From positions 310,001 through 374,000 of the forward strand of contig NZ_JARBWD010000001.1 of the NCBI RefSeq assembly GCF_030140925.1: 64,000 nucleotides of DNA, given 5' to 3'. The position numbers and the translations under genes are program-made. Positions within the stretch are counted from its first letter, which is position 1, and every line of letters starts with the position of its first letter. Source of the stretch: Parerythrobacter aestuarii. GTDB taxonomy: Bacteria; Pseudomonadota; Alphaproteobacteria; Sphingomonadales; Sphingomonadaceae. Shown in pieces: positions 8,408 to 17,326 of the stretch. The notes under the pieces are model-generated. The model ran no database searches, was not told where the DNA came from, and saw nothing but the letters and a program-made list of their open reading frames with translations.

Positions 8408-10285
8408 TCAGAGTTCGTTGAGCCCTTCGACAACACCGACGAATTGCGCTGCCAGCAGGCCCCGCGCGAGGCCCTGGGTATAAGGCAGGTTGTCGAACTC
8501 GTCGCTGCTGTCGCTTGCGGGGAAATTTTCCAACATGCTTTTCATGCGGGCTGTGTCGAGCAGCAGGGCGAGCTGTGGATGCCGTTCGATCCGCTCGAGA
8601 TAATCAAGCAATTCGCTTTCTCGCGGGGCCATGTGGGCATGCCAATCTGCGCCGTGCCGACCATAGCGGCTTTCGAGCCGTTGCTCCTCCGGCATCCTGC
8701 CCTTCGCCAGTTCGCGCGCCAGCCAGCGGTGAACGCCATCGCGAACAAACATCCTTGTCGGCAGTCTCATGCAGTATTCGACCAGCGGTCGATAGGCCGT
8801 CACGTCGCGATAGCGCAGCCCATAGCGCAGCTCGAGCGCCAGAGTGATTTCGGCGCATTCATGGTCCTGTTCTGCGAGGTCGCGCCTGGCCGCCTCAGCC
8901 CGGCTTCTGGCAAAGGCAAAGCCTTCCCATGCCGGTGCCGAACCTCGATCCCTTGCTCGCCGCCGATAGGCGACCCTCGCGCGCGCAGAGAGCGGTGAAT
9001 TCCACGCGAGTACGTCGCCACGAGCAGGTCTTACCAGTCGCTTGACCCAGACCCGCAAGGCGCGCGGCAGGTTGGGCAGCAATCCGAGTGCGAGAAACTT
9101 GCGCCAGAAGGGGCGCGGATCGTTGGCGCGACCGTGCAAATTGCTGGCCAGTCGCTTCCAGCGCAGCCCGCGAAAGTCCTCGGCATAGGACCAGCGCCCG
9201 TCGGCGCTGAAAGACTGGTTGCCAAGATCGGCCCCGAACAACCAGTCGCAGCCCAACGACCGGGCGGCTTCCCACACGCCATGGTGAGCGCCAAAATGTG
9301 CCAGCCCCGGATTGAAAGTGCCTGCCAGCGTAGCGATCTCGCGGAAGCGGTGATCGAAGCCGCCTTGGGCGGGCTCGGTGCGGTGGACGCGCAGCTGCTC
9401 ATGCATCTTTGCGAACCGCTCGACCATCGGCCATTCCCTGTCGAACATGCCGGGCATGGTGCCCGTGCTATCTGGCGAGGAAGCATCGAATGTAACGCCA
9501 TGCAACACTTGCCCGCCATCCATTTGACGCAGCAGCTCGTCTGCAACGGTGGAGGAATCTAGTCCGCCAGAGAGCGCGAGGGCAGGTTGGTTTGCAGGCC
9601 TCAGCGCCGCGTCGCAGGCATCGGCTAGCAACTGCGAGACCCGCTTGAGCACTTCGTCGTCGGTTGCCGTTTCGGTGGCGGGAATGCCACGCCTCGCATA
9701 CCAACGATCCATGTGAGTGCCGCTGCTGCAGAGAGTAACAATGCTACCCAGCGGCACTCGCGAGATACCGGCGAAACCGCTGCCGGCAGGGTCGATGGCG
9801 ATATCCATTGCCAACCGGTCGGCGATCTGCTCCCAATCAAGAGTCTGGGGGTACCCAAGGGCAAAGAATGCGCCCGGGAGACTGGCAGCCATCAAAGTTG
9901 TACCGATCCGCCCGTGCAGGAGAGGCGGGGCGCCCAGCGGTGAACGGGCAAGGCGGAGCGCCCCGTCCGGCAACGCTGTAATGGCTGCGTAGTGGCCGAT
10001 GATATGTTCGTCAGCGGTCGCCCCCCAAGCGTCGATGGCGGCATCATAGAGCGCTGCGGGGTCGTCCTGGTCTACGCCCAATAGATCGGCCAGCTCCAAA
10101 TTATTGTCGATCCAGCCGTCGAACAAGGTGCGCCTCGCGAAACCGCATCGTTCGCGCGCACCGACCAGCACGGCCTTGCCATATTCCTGCGAACCAGGTT
10201 CGAGGCCGTGTTGACCGATCCAGCGATTGAGAATGCCCAGCGCTGTTGCCGGGATATGCAATGGGTCGAGAACAGCCGCCAGCAT
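8408..10285 (-). CDS. Asparagine-synthetase-like enzyme (lasso cyclase-type, C protein)
   Basis: Predicted 625 aa. The C-terminal half has the PP-loop of the adenylating synthetase domain, LALSGGLDSSTVADEL, and later helices typical of AsnB/beta-lactam synthetase/lasso cyclases (WLFGADLGNQ, YRPLVEYCMRLP). The N-terminal half resembles the Ntn glutaminase fold (GHYAAITALPDGALRLARS) but the first residues are MLAAVLD, so the catalytic Cys2 of glutamine-hydrolysing AsnB is absent, as expected for an enzyme that uses an internal amine. In lasso pathways this protein activates an Asp/Glu side chain and closes the ring. Here the presumed precursor just upstream has no acidic residue after its leader, so the actual chemistry is open. 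Gap to the exporter is eight bases. Confidence 0.85.
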   Translation of the reverse strand: MLAAVLDPLHIPATALGILNRWIGQHGLEPGSQEYGKAVLVGARERCGFARRTLFDGWIDNNLELADLLGVDQDDPAALYDAAIDAWGATADEHIIGHYAAITALPDGALRLARSPLGAPPLLHGRIGTTLMAASLPGAFFALGYPQTLDWEQIADRLAMDIAIDPAGSGFAGISRVPLGSIVTLCSSGTHMDRWYARRGIPATETATDDEVLKRVSQLLADACDAALRPANQPALALSGGLDSSTVADELLRQMDGGQVLHGVTFDASSPDSTGTMPGMFDREWPMVERFAKMHEQLRVHRTEPAQGGFDHRFREIATLAGTFNPGLAHFGAHHGVWEAARSLGCDWLFGADLGNQSFSADGRWSYAEDFRGLRWKRLASNLHGRANDPRPFWRKFLALGLLPNLPRALRVWVKRLVRPARGDVLAWNSPLSARARVAYRRRARDRGSAPAWEGFAFARSRAEAARRDLAEQDHECAEITLALELRYGLRYRDVTAYRPLVEYCMRLPTRMFVRDGVHRWLARELAKGRMPEEQRLESRYGRHGADWHAHMAPRESELLDYLERIERHPQLALLLDTARMKSMLENFPASDSSDEFDNLPYTQGLARGLLAAQFVGVVEGLNEL

Positions 10286-10330
10286 ATCAGGAGGGCAAGG
10301 CTAGCAAGAACTTCCGACTGGACCGATCGA

Positions 10331-10483
10331 TCAGGATTTCCCGGCTACCGGCGTATTTCCTCCCGGATTGACCTGGGTCAATGGCGCCGGGCTGCCGGCG
10401 ACATCCGAAAGATCGCCAAGGCACACCAGCTGCGGCCTTGTCCAGGCCGTGCGTGCGCCCTCCAGAGGTCGTTTCGAATGCAT
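10331..10483 (-). CDS. Candidate RiPP precursor peptide with lasso-type leader
   Basis: Predicted 50 aa from the ATG at 10483; AGGA lies four bases and GGAAGAAG about 13 bases upstream, better than a TTG 30 bases earlier. The leader contains W14-x-x-P-x-L-x-x-L-G-D (WTRPQLVCLGD), a variant of the YxxPxL...G recognition motif read by PqqD-like RRE proteins. The following segment, SPAPLTQVNPGGNTPVAGKS (residues 31-50), is rich in Gly, Pro, Asn and Thr. The last acidic residue is Asp27, inside the leader-like part, so no Asp/Glu is available at ring position 7-9. Position between the PqqD gene and the synthetase gene supports the precursor role; the mature structure is unknown. Confidence 0.7.
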   Translation of the reverse strand: MHSKRPLEGARTAWTRPQLVCLGDLSDVAGSPAPLTQVNPGGNTPVAGKS

Positions 10484-10612
10484 TGTCCTAGCTTCTTCCA
10501 GCAATCCGATCAAAGACTTGTTTCCGTGACGTCATACCATATAGCTTATGAACGCGAAGTTGACGCCTAAAAGTCTCAAGAATCCCCGAAATTTTACAAG
10601 GTTTGGCAGCTG

Positions 10613-10879
10613 TCACGATCGGCAGATGAAGTCGGCGGTTTCCAGCTGGTGAAGAAAAGCGTCGAGGTCGGCCTCCAATTCTGCAGTGGATGCGTCGAAT
10701 TCTGCTGCAAGCTCCTCGAGGAGCGCACCCCTGTCGCGCGTTCCATCAATCTTCTGCCAGATGGCGAGCCCGGTATCCTTGAGCGAGAAGAACTGTCCCT
10801 TGTCGAGGCTGACGATCACGATTTCGTCATCGACCATGGTCTCGATGAAAGTTGACGTACATTTTTCTATTCCGGGCAT
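10613..10879 (-). CDS. PqqD-family RRE protein (leader-binding, B1)
   Basis: Predicted 88 aa from the ATG at 10879; an in-frame GTG extends to 10975 but adds residues not typical of PqqD and neither start has a strong ribosome site. The fold signature is complete: ETMVDDEIVIVSLDKGQFF, then SLKDTGLAIWQKIDG, and a C-terminal helical part with LLEELAAEFD. PqqD/B1 proteins bind the leader of a RiPP precursor and present it to the modifying enzyme. In lasso pathways B1 acts with a B2 transglutaminase-like protease, which is not encoded in this window. It is the first gene of the minus-strand set and is separated from the precursor by 129 bases that probably hold the precursor's own control region. 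Confidence 0.85.
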   Translation of the reverse strand: MPGIEKCTSTFIETMVDDEIVIVSLDKGQFFSLKDTGLAIWQKIDGTRDRGALLEELAAEFDASTAELEADLDAFLHQLETADFICRS

Positions 10880-11045
10880 GGGTCGGCACTTAGCCCGCCC
10901 GCTAACACTTGCAAAGCAGTGCGAGACCAAGCCCTTTGTGGATAAGGGCCCGCTCTGCCTGTCGGGCGATTCCACGCCGCGCTAGAGGTGGGCGAGTAGC
11001 CCCAAGGTGGATTTGCACCCGCAAGCACGGCCTCGAGACCCGCAC

Positions 11046-11711
11046 ATGCCCACGCCGCTTATTTCCCCCTCAATCCTGTCGGCCGATTTTGCCCGGCTGG
11101 GGGAAGAAGTGCGCGCGATCGACGAGGCCGGGGCGGACTGGATTCATGTCGATGTGATGGACGGGCATTATGTCCCCAACATCACGATCGGCCCGGCGGT
11201 GGTGAAGGCGCTGCGCCCGCATACGAAGAAGCCGTTCGACGTCCATTTGATGATTTCGCCAGTCGATCCCTACCTCGAGGAATTCGCCGACGCCGGGGCT
11301 GACATCATCACTGTCCACCCCGAGGCCGGCCCGCATACCCACCGCACGCTGCAGGCGATCGCCAAGCTGGGCAAGAAGGCCGGCGTGGTCCTCAATCCCG
11401 GGACGCCGGTCGAAGCGCTCGACTACCTGATCGATCTCGCAGACCTGGTGCTGGTGATGAGCGTCAATCCGGGGTTCGGAGGGCAGAGCTTCATCGACAG
11501 CCAACTGAAGAAGGTTGAAGCGATCCGGGCGCTGATCGAGCAGACCGGAAAGTCGATCCATCTCGAGGTCGATGGCGGGGTCAATCCGGAAACGGCGCGG
11601 CAATGCGTCGATGCCGGGGCTGATGTACTGGTGGCTGGCTCTGCCACCTTCAAGGGCGGCCCGGGCCAGTATGCAGCCAATATACGGGCGCTGAAGGGAC
11701 TCGGCGGATGA
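11046..11711 (+). CDS. rpe: Ribulose-phosphate 3-epimerase
   Basis: Predicted 221 aa TIM-barrel enzyme interconverting ribulose 5-phosphate and xylulose 5-phosphate in the pentose phosphate pathway. Family motifs are all present: [16 protein letters not shown] at the N-terminus, [18 protein letters not shown] with metal-binding His/Asp, the metal-binding His of [20 protein letters not shown] and the phosphate-binding [18 protein letters not shown]. The ATG at 11046 fits the family start; an upstream in-frame ATG would add 13 unconserved residues. The stop overlaps the heparinase-like gene by four bases. Confidence 0.97.
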   Translation: MPTPLISPSILSADFARLGEEVRAIDEAGADWIHVDVMDGHYVPNITIGPAVVKALRPHTKKPFDVHLMISPVDPYLEEFADAGADIITVHPEAGPHTHRTLQAIAKLGKKAGVVLNPGTPVEALDYLIDLADLVLVMSVNPGFGGQSFIDSQLKKVEAIRALIEQTGKSIHLEVDGGVNPETARQCVDAGADVLVAGSATFKGGPGQYAANIRALKGLGG

Positions 11712-13567
11712 CTGACGTCACGACCCGCACTCCCGACATCGAAACGACAGGGCAAGTCGGCGAGCAGATAGCGATCCCGCTTGGCGATGGGCCTGAAGAG
11801 AAAGCGCTCGCCCGCCCGCACGAGCACATGGTCACCGAGCGTGTGCTGGAACCTTCGCGTGCACTTGTCCCGCTTGACCTGGCTGCCCCGCGGCTCAGCC
11901 CGGCTGAGCGGCTGATGCGGCTGGCCTACCGCGTTGGTGTGCCGGGCAAGACGCTGGCCGCGCCGTTCCGCAAGGCCAACGGCCTGCGGCTGCTGGCGAC
12001 GGTCGAAACCCCGCTCGCGGGCGAACGCGCCGCGGGAGTGGCGCTGAGGGCCGGGCATTTTCTTGTCCATGGCGTCAAGGCACCGATCGGACAGGTCGAT
12101 TTTGCTTCGGCCAGTGCCAAATTGACGCCGCCGTTCGAACGGGTGGTGCATGGCTATGGTTGGTTGCGCGACCTTGCCGGATGCTGCCCGCGCGAACAGG
12201 CTGCGCCGGTTGCGCAGCGAATTCACGCGGCCTGGCTGGAGGCCAATCCCAAGCCAGGCAAGGCAGCTGCCTGGGATGTCGAGCAAGTCGGCCATCGGCT
12301 CCTTGCGTGGCTGGTCAACGCACCACTGCTGATGACCGAAGAGCCGCTGCGCGGGAAGACACTGGCAGCCATCGAAGAAAGCGCCCGCTGGCTCGATCGC
12401 AATGTTACCAAGGCGAGCGACAGGCTGGGCGAAGTCGCCGGCTGGACTGCGCTGGCCGCCGCCGGGCTGCTGCTGTCCGACGGCAAGCCCCGGCGGCTGT
12501 ATGCCGAAGCCGGCCTGGCCCGCGCGCTGGGTGACCTGATCGCCGAAGACGGTGGGGTGCTTTCACGCAGTCCGCTGGCACAGATGGATGCGCTGGCGCT
12601 GCTGGTCGAACTGACTGCCTGTTACCACGCCATGAAGCTCGATCCGCCGGACGCGCTCGCAACGATGATGGATCTGCTGGTGCCGCCCTTGCTGACCCTT
12701 ATGCATGGCGAAGCCGGGCTTGGCAGCTGGCAGGGAGCCGGTGCGGTTTCGGCAGAGAAGGTCGCCGGGCTGATCCGCGCCAGCGGCGTGCGGACACGCC
12801 CGCTCAAGGATGTCCGTCAATGGGGCTTCCAGCGCGCCACCGGCGGCAAGACCATCCTGCAGTTCGACGCCGCCCCGCCGCCGCTGCCGCGCCATGCCCG
12901 CGCTGGCTGCGCTTCGACGCTGGCGTTCGAGCTGTCGAGCGCCGGCCAGCGCATAGTGGTCAATTGCGGCGGCGCAGCTTTCGCCGGGGGGCAGGTCCCG
13001 CACCGGATCGAACAGGGCCTGCGCGCCACGGCAGCGCATTCGACGCTAGTGCTCGACGACGCCAATTCCACCGCCGTGCTGATCAAGGGCAAGCTGGGCG
13101 CCGGGGTCAATGAAGTCGAAGTCGATCGTCGCGCCATCGGCACCGGCCGTGGCAGCGCGACTCGGCTCGAGGCCAGCCACGATGGCTATGCCCAGCGCTT
13201 CGGCCTGATGCATCGCCGCATCCTTGTGCTGCGCGACGATGGCAGCGAGCTGCTGGGTGAAGACGTGCTTCTCCCAGTCGGCAAGCGCGGCAAGACCGGC
13301 AAGATCGGCTATGCCATCCGCTACCATATTGGGCCGGGCATCGAGCTCAAGCTCTCGGAAGATCGCAAGGGTGCGGGCCTGGCCCTGCCCGACGGCACCT
13401 ATTGGCAATTCCGGGTGGGTGGTGAATTCACCGGTGAAGTGGCGATCGAAGAAAGCCTGTGGGTCGATGGCAATGGCCGCCCGCAGCCGATCGAACAGCT
13501 GGTGGTACAGGGCATGACGTCACGCAGCGGGGGCTCGTTCTCCTGGCTGCTCAAGCAAATGGGGTGA
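11708..13567 (+). CDS. Heparinase II/III-family protein
   Basis: Predicted 619 aa. An alpha-helical N-terminal half (residues 80-350, with [17 protein letters not shown]) and a beta-rich C-terminal half ([44 protein letters not shown]-like segment) match the alphaproteobacterial heparinase II/III family, where the central His and Tyr residues act in polysaccharide lyase activity. No signal peptide is apparent. The family commonly sits between rpe and rsmB/purH in this class, as here: ATGA overlap with rpe and an 8-base gap to purH. Substrate unknown; a role in an acidic polysaccharide is inference from family. Confidence 0.85.
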   Translation: MTDVTTRTPDIETTGQVGEQIAIPLGDGPEEKALARPHEHMVTERVLEPSRALVPLDLAAPRLSPAERLMRLAYRVGVPGKTLAAPFRKANGLRLLATVETPLAGERAAGVALRAGHFLVHGVKAPIGQVDFASASAKLTPPFERVVHGYGWLRDLAGCCPREQAAPVAQRIHAAWLEANPKPGKAAAWDVEQVGHRLLAWLVNAPLLMTEEPLRGKTLAAIEESARWLDRNVTKASDRLGEVAGWTALAAAGLLLSDGKPRRLYAEAGLARALGDLIAEDGGVLSRSPLAQMDALALLVELTACYHAMKLDPPDALATMMDLLVPPLLTLMHGEAGLGSWQGAGAVSAEKVAGLIRASGVRTRPLKDVRQWGFQRATGGKTILQFDAAPPPLPRHARAGCASTLAFELSSAGQRIVVNCGGAAFAGGQVPHRIEQGLRATAAHSTLVLDDANSTAVLIKGKLGAGVNEVEVDRRAIGTGRGSATRLEASHDGYAQRFGLMHRRILVLRDDGSELLGEDVLLPVGKRGKTGKIGYAIRYHIGPGIELKLSEDRKGAGLALPDGTYWQFRVGGEFTGEVAIEESLWVDGNGRPQPIEQLVVQGMTSRSGGSFSWLLKQMG

Positions 13568-13574
13568 TTTTCAC

Positions 13575-15161
13575 GTGAGCGATGTTGTCATCAAGCGGGC
13601 GCTGCTCTCGGTGTCCGACAAGAGTGGTTTGGTCGAGCTGGGCCAAGCGCTGGCCGGGCATGGGGTCGAGCTGGTCTCGACAGGGGGGACGGCCAAGGCG
13701 TTGCGCGATGCCGGTCTCGACGTGAAGGACATCTCGGAGGTGACCGGTTTTCCCGAGATGATGGACGGGCGGGTCAAGACACTGCACCCCAAGGTTCATG
13801 GCGGCCTCTTGGCAGTGCGCGACAACCCCGAACATGCCGCCGCCATGGCCGAGCACGCGATTGGCGCGATCGACCTGGTGGTCGTCAATCTCTATCCCTT
13901 CGAAGCCACCGTGATGCGCGGGGCGGAGCGCGACGAGATCATCGAGAATATCGATATCGGCGGCCCGTCCATGGTCCGCTCTTCGGCCAAGAACCACGCC
14001 TATGTCACCATCGTCACCGACCCGGCGGACTATGACACGCTTCTAGCGGAGATGGCGGATGGCGGCGCGACGTCGCTCGACTTCCGCAAAGCGATGGCGG
14101 CCAAGGCCTTTGCTGCCACAGCGGCTTACGATTCCATGATCAGCCAGTGGTTCGGTTTCGCCGACCAGCAGCAGCTGTTCCCCGATTTCCTCGCCGTCAA
14201 TGGCAAGGCCCCGGTGACCTTGCGTTATGGCGAGAACCCGCACCAGAAGGCCGCGCTCTATACCCCGGTCGGCCCGCACGGACGCGGGATCGCGCAGGCC
14301 GAACAGGTGCAGGGCAAGGAGCTTAGCTACAACAATTACAACGATGCCGATGCTGCGCTCGAGCTGTGCGCCGAGTTCAAGGGCGGCGATCCGGCAGTCG
14401 TGATCGTCAAACATGCGAACCCCTGTGGTGTGGCGCAGGCTGGCACGATGCTGGAGGCATGGGAAGCAGCGCTGGCGTGTGACAGCGTGTCAGCATTCGG
14501 CGGGATCGTCGCAGTCAACCAGCCGCTCGACGGCCCGACGGCAGAAGCAATCTGCAAGATCTTTACTGAAGTGGTTGTCGCCCCCGCTGCCGACGATGCT
14601 GCGCGGGCAGCTTTCGCCGGCAAAAAGAACCTGCGGCTGCTGTTGACGGGCGACCTGCCCGATCCCCGCCGGGGCGGGCTCTCGGTCAAGCCGATCACGG
14701 GAGGGCTGCTGGTCCAGAGCCGCGACAACGGTGCGATCACGCAGGAAGAGCTCAAGGTCGTCACCGAGCGCGAGCCCACGGAGCAGGAGCTCAAGGACTG
14801 CCTGTTCGCCTGGACCGTGGCGCGGCACGTGAAATCCAATGCCATCGTCTATGCCAAGGACGGCGCGACCGCCGGCATCGGCGCGGGCCAGATGAACCGC
14901 CGCGACAGCTCGCGCATCGCAGCCATGAAGGCTGCCGAGGCTGCGGAAAAATACGACTGGTCACAGCCCAAGACAGTCGGCAGCGCGGTTGCTTCAGACG
15001 CCTTCTTCCCGTTCGCCGATGGCTTGCTCGCCGCAGCCGAAGCGGGCGCAACCGCAATCATCCAGCCAGGCGGCTCGATCCGCGACGATGAAGTGATCGA
15101 GGCCGCCAACAAGGCCGGCCTCGCCATGGTCTTCACCGGGATGCGTCACTTCCGGCACTAA
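13575..15161 (+). CDS. purH: Bifunctional AICAR transformylase/IMP cyclohydrolase
   Basis: Predicted 528 aa, the usual PurH length, catalysing the last two steps of IMP synthesis. The N-terminal IMP cyclohydrolase (MGS-like) domain shows [48 protein letters not shown]; the C-terminal transformylase domain shows [37 protein letters not shown] and the end motif [17 protein letters not shown]-like and [11 protein letters not shown]. The start is GTG at 13575, which begins the conserved [12 protein letters not shown] region within a few residues. It closes the rpe-heparinase-purH run. Confidence 0.97.
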   Translation: MSDVVIKRALLSVSDKSGLVELGQALAGHGVELVSTGGTAKALRDAGLDVKDISEVTGFPEMMDGRVKTLHPKVHGGLLAVRDNPEHAAAMAEHAIGAIDLVVVNLYPFEATVMRGAERDEIIENIDIGGPSMVRSSAKNHAYVTIVTDPADYDTLLAEMADGGATSLDFRKAMAAKAFAATAAYDSMISQWFGFADQQQLFPDFLAVNGKAPVTLRYGENPHQKAALYTPVGPHGRGIAQAEQVQGKELSYNNYNDADAALELCAEFKGGDPAVVIVKHANPCGVAQAGTMLEAWEAALACDSVSAFGGIVAVNQPLDGPTAEAICKIFTEVVVAPAADDAARAAFAGKKNLRLLLTGDLPDPRRGGLSVKPITGGLLVQSRDNGAITQEELKVVTEREPTEQELKDCLFAWTVARHVKSNAIVYAKDGATAGIGAGQMNRRDSSRIAAMKAAEAAEKYDWSQPKTVGSAVASDAFFPFADGLLAAAEAGATAIIQPGGSIRDDEVIEAANKAGLAMVFTGMRHFRH

Positions 15162-15185
15162 TCGGCAATCGATCGGGATGATCCA

Positions 15186-15770
15186 CTAGCAATTGGGATC
15201 GTTTGACGGGCAAACTTTCTGGTTTCCAGCGGGTGATTGGGTTTTCGTTGGCGCGGGCATGTCGAACCGGCAGCCCTGGTAGAGGATTGTCTGACCATTC
15301 TGGGCAGAAGCAACAGGTCGGCCGCCCGGGCTACTCGAAGAACGGACCTGGCAGGATACATCGCGATAATAGCGGAACACCGCCTTCCCATTCGGCTGCT
15401 GCCAGTTTGACACGGGCCCGGTGTACCAATCTGCCGGTGCCTTGTGCGACGGGCAGTAGGAGAGAGCGAAATCCTCATCAATTTTTGCAGGGCTGTTTTG
15501 TGTAAAATACGATGGGGATTTCGACTGCTCGAAAGCGTAGTAGTCCTGCTCGACCAGAACGGTGGCAGTCGCATATGTCGCACCCCTGTCATCGCACGAA
15601 AGCAGTGGAGGCGGGGCCGCTTCGCCCGATGCTGTGCTATCTGCGACAGCCTCTTCTTGCTCTTCAGCCCCGCTACTGGCCGGAGAACTGCCGGAATCGG
15701 TGCAGCCAGTAACAAAGACTGTGGCAAGACACATCGATAGAGCAATACTATTGTTCAAATGACCCTCCAT
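15186..15770 (-). CDS. Putative cysteine-rich lipoprotein, orphan
   Basis: Predicted 194 aa with a lipobox (ATVFVTGC, Cys23) after a short hydrophobic signal, then a Ser/Ala/Glu-rich linker and a domain with seven more cysteines (LSCDD, SYCPSH, VSCQV, QGCRFD, KVCPS, final NC). I do not recognise the family. Codon choice is visibly more AT-rich and Ser/Gln/Lys-rich than neighbours, and the flanking 230 bases upstream (15771-16002) are also AT-richer, which hints at recent acquisition. Stop lies 25 bases from the convergent purH stop. Confidence 0.65.
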   Translation of the reverse strand: MEGHLNNSIALSMCLATVFVTGCTDSGSSPASSGAEEQEEAVADSTASGEAAPPPLLSCDDRGATYATATVLVEQDYYAFEQSKSPSYFTQNSPAKIDEDFALSYCPSHKAPADWYTGPVSNWQQPNGKAVFRYYRDVSCQVRSSSSPGGRPVASAQNGQTILYQGCRFDMPAPTKTQSPAGNQKVCPSNDPNC

Positions 15771-16002
15771 TCTTCTGATTTATTAGAGAAGAGTATTAAT
15801 TCCGATGTGTCAAGTTGGAGATGATCTAAGGTGCAACTCGACCCTTACACTCCATCAAGTTTTACAAATGCCCCGTTCGCCTTGTAACCTCGCTCGCTCT
15901 CCGCTCGAATGAACGGAAGGCAACGGCAGCATTAACCGCGTTGCAAGAGCTTATGGTTTACACGGGGTTTCAATCGGACATTTCCAATGACGGACACTCG
16001 GC

Positions 16003-16140
16003 ATGCGCCTCATCAAATCGGACCTTTCGCAGAACTTCGCTATCGGCTTCGCCATTGGCGCGCTGATGGTAGCCGTCCAGATCGCACCGCTCGAACTGTC
16101 GAGCCTGCCGCAGGCGCTCGCCGCGATCGTCGCGGGCTGA
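16003..16140 (+). CDS. Small single-helix membrane protein coupled to msrA
   Basis: Predicted 45 aa (MRLIKSDLSQNFAIGFAIGA then a second hydrophobic stretch with ALMVAVQIAPLELSSL). About 37 of 44 sense codons end in G or C, as expected for coding DNA here, while the overlapping msrA-frame extension over the same bases has only about 22 of 49. This marks the small ORF as the real gene. One transmembrane helix is predicted around residues 11-28. Its TGA overlaps a CTG (CTGA) that opens the lipoprotein signal of MsrA. No family recognised; function unknown. Confidence 0.6.
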   Translation: MRLIKSDLSQNFAIGFAIGALMVAVQIAPLELSSLPQALAAIVAG

Positions 16141-16814
16141 CGCGGCTCTTCCCGCTCCTTGCCGCCGGCAGCCTCGCACTGGCGGGCTGCAATGCCCCGC
16201 TGACGGCGGCTGAGAACCACTTCCTCGCCCCAGCGCCCAAGGTCACCGCGAAGGAACGGCCTGGCCTCAAGACGGCGATTTTCGCCGGGGGATGCTTCTG
16301 GGGCATCGAAGGTATCTTCAGCCACACCAGGGGCGTGCAGAGCGCCGTCTCCGGCTATCATGGCGGGAGCAAGCGGCAGGCCAGCTACAACCTGGTTGCC
16401 AGCGGCATGACCGATCACGCAGAAGCGGTGAAGGTGGCCTACGATCCCAAACTCGTCAGCTATGACCAGCTGGTGCGGATCTTCTTCTCGGTCGGGGCCG
16501 ATCCTACGTTGAAGAACCGGCAGGGCCCCGATGTCGGGACGCAATATCGCGCTGCCCTGGTCCCCATGAACGGCGAGCAGCGCAAGGTCGCCGCAGCCTA
16601 TCTCAAGCAGATGCAGGCATCGGGCAAATGGTCGCGCCCGATCGTCACGCAGATCGAAGACTACAAGGCGTTCTACCCGGCCGAAGAGTACCACCAGGAC
16701 TTCATGGCAAAGAACCCCAACCAGGGATATATCGTGCGCTGGGACAAGCCCAAGGTCCGCGCGCTCGCAAAGCTCTTCCCCCAGCTCTATCGCCCGACTT
16801 TCAAGCGCGACTGA
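16137..16814 (+). CDS. msrA: Peptide methionine (S)-S-oxide reductase MsrA, exported lipoprotein form
   Basis: About 225 aa from the CTG at 16137; an ATG at 15987 in the same frame is the only conventional start but its 50 extra residues are Arg/His-rich, show non-coding third-position composition and would put the signal peptide internally. The N-terminus LTRLFPLLAAGSLALAGC is a lipoprotein signal with lipobox LALAGC. Catalytic motif FAGGCFWGIEGIF, then GYHGGSK, and NPNQGYI are the MsrA core. The enzyme reduces methionine-S-sulfoxide in proteins; here it should act in the periplasm, tethered to a membrane. Start choice is the main doubt. Confidence 0.88.
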   Translation: MTRLFPLLAAGSLALAGCNAPLTAAENHFLAPAPKVTAKERPGLKTAIFAGGCFWGIEGIFSHTRGVQSAVSGYHGGSKRQASYNLVASGMTDHAEAVKVAYDPKLVSYDQLVRIFFSVGADPTLKNRQGPDVGTQYRAALVPMNGEQRKVAAAYLKQMQASGKWSRPIVTQIEDYKAFYPAEEYHQDFMAKNPNQGYIVRWDKPKVRALAKLFPQLYRPTFKRD

Positions 16815-16867
16815 TCCGGGCCAGCCAGAGATTGGCAAAAGCGCGTCATGCGCCATATATGGGCGTC

Positions 16868-17326
16868 ATGAGCGAGCATAAACATCACGAGCACAGCGGG
16901 CACGACCTGGTCCAGGCCGCCGAAGCGGCGCTGACGCAGGCCGGCGAGCAATGGACCGGCATGCGCGAATCCGTGTTCACCGAGCTGGCGAAGCACGATT
17001 GCCCGGCCTCGGCCTATGACATAGCCGACAACCTGTCCAAGTCGCGCGGCAAGCGGGTCGCCGCCAACAGCGTCTACCGCATCCTCGACCTGTTCGTGGC
17101 CAATAACCTTGCCATGCGGGTCGAGAGCGCCAACGCCTATCTCGCCAATACCCACCCGGGCTGCGAGCATGACTGCATCTTCCTCGTCTGCGACGAATGC
17201 GGTGAAGCAACCCATGTCGACCATGACGGGGTCTCACGCGAAGTGCGCGGTGTTGCCAAGGCCAACAAGTTCCAGGCCCGCCGTCCCATCATCGAAATCC
17301 GGGGTATCTGCGCCGCGTGCCGATAA
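16868..17326 (+). CDS. Fur-family regulator, probably Zur-like
   Basis: Predicted 152 aa from the ATG at 16868; an ATG nine bases upstream (16859) is an equal alternative. A His-rich N-terminal tail (EHKHHEHSGHD) precedes the winged-helix domain (TELAKHDCPASAYDIADNLS, VAANSVYRILDLF) and the dimerisation/metal domain with FLVCDECGEATHVDHDG and the C-terminal CAACR. The two CxxC pairs form the structural zinc site of Zur/Fur. The His-rich tail and lack of the usual Fur iron-site spacing favour zinc sensing, but this is inference. The 3' end overlaps the CHASE2 cyclase gene by ten bases, so both are likely co-transcribed. Confidence 0.75.
   Translation: MSEHKHHEHSGHDLVQAAEAALTQAGEQWTGMRESVFTELAKHDCPASAYDIADNLSKSRGKRVAANSVYRILDLFVANNLAMRVESANAYLANTHPGCEHDCIFLVCDECGEATHVDHDGVSREVRGVAKANKFQARRPIIEIRGICAACR

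Noticed and set aside
10331-10483. Standard lasso peptide assignment for the 50-aa ORF
   Set aside because: No Asp/Glu at ring position 7-9, no Thr at the penultimate leader position and no B2 gene, so only a lasso-type leader is claimed.
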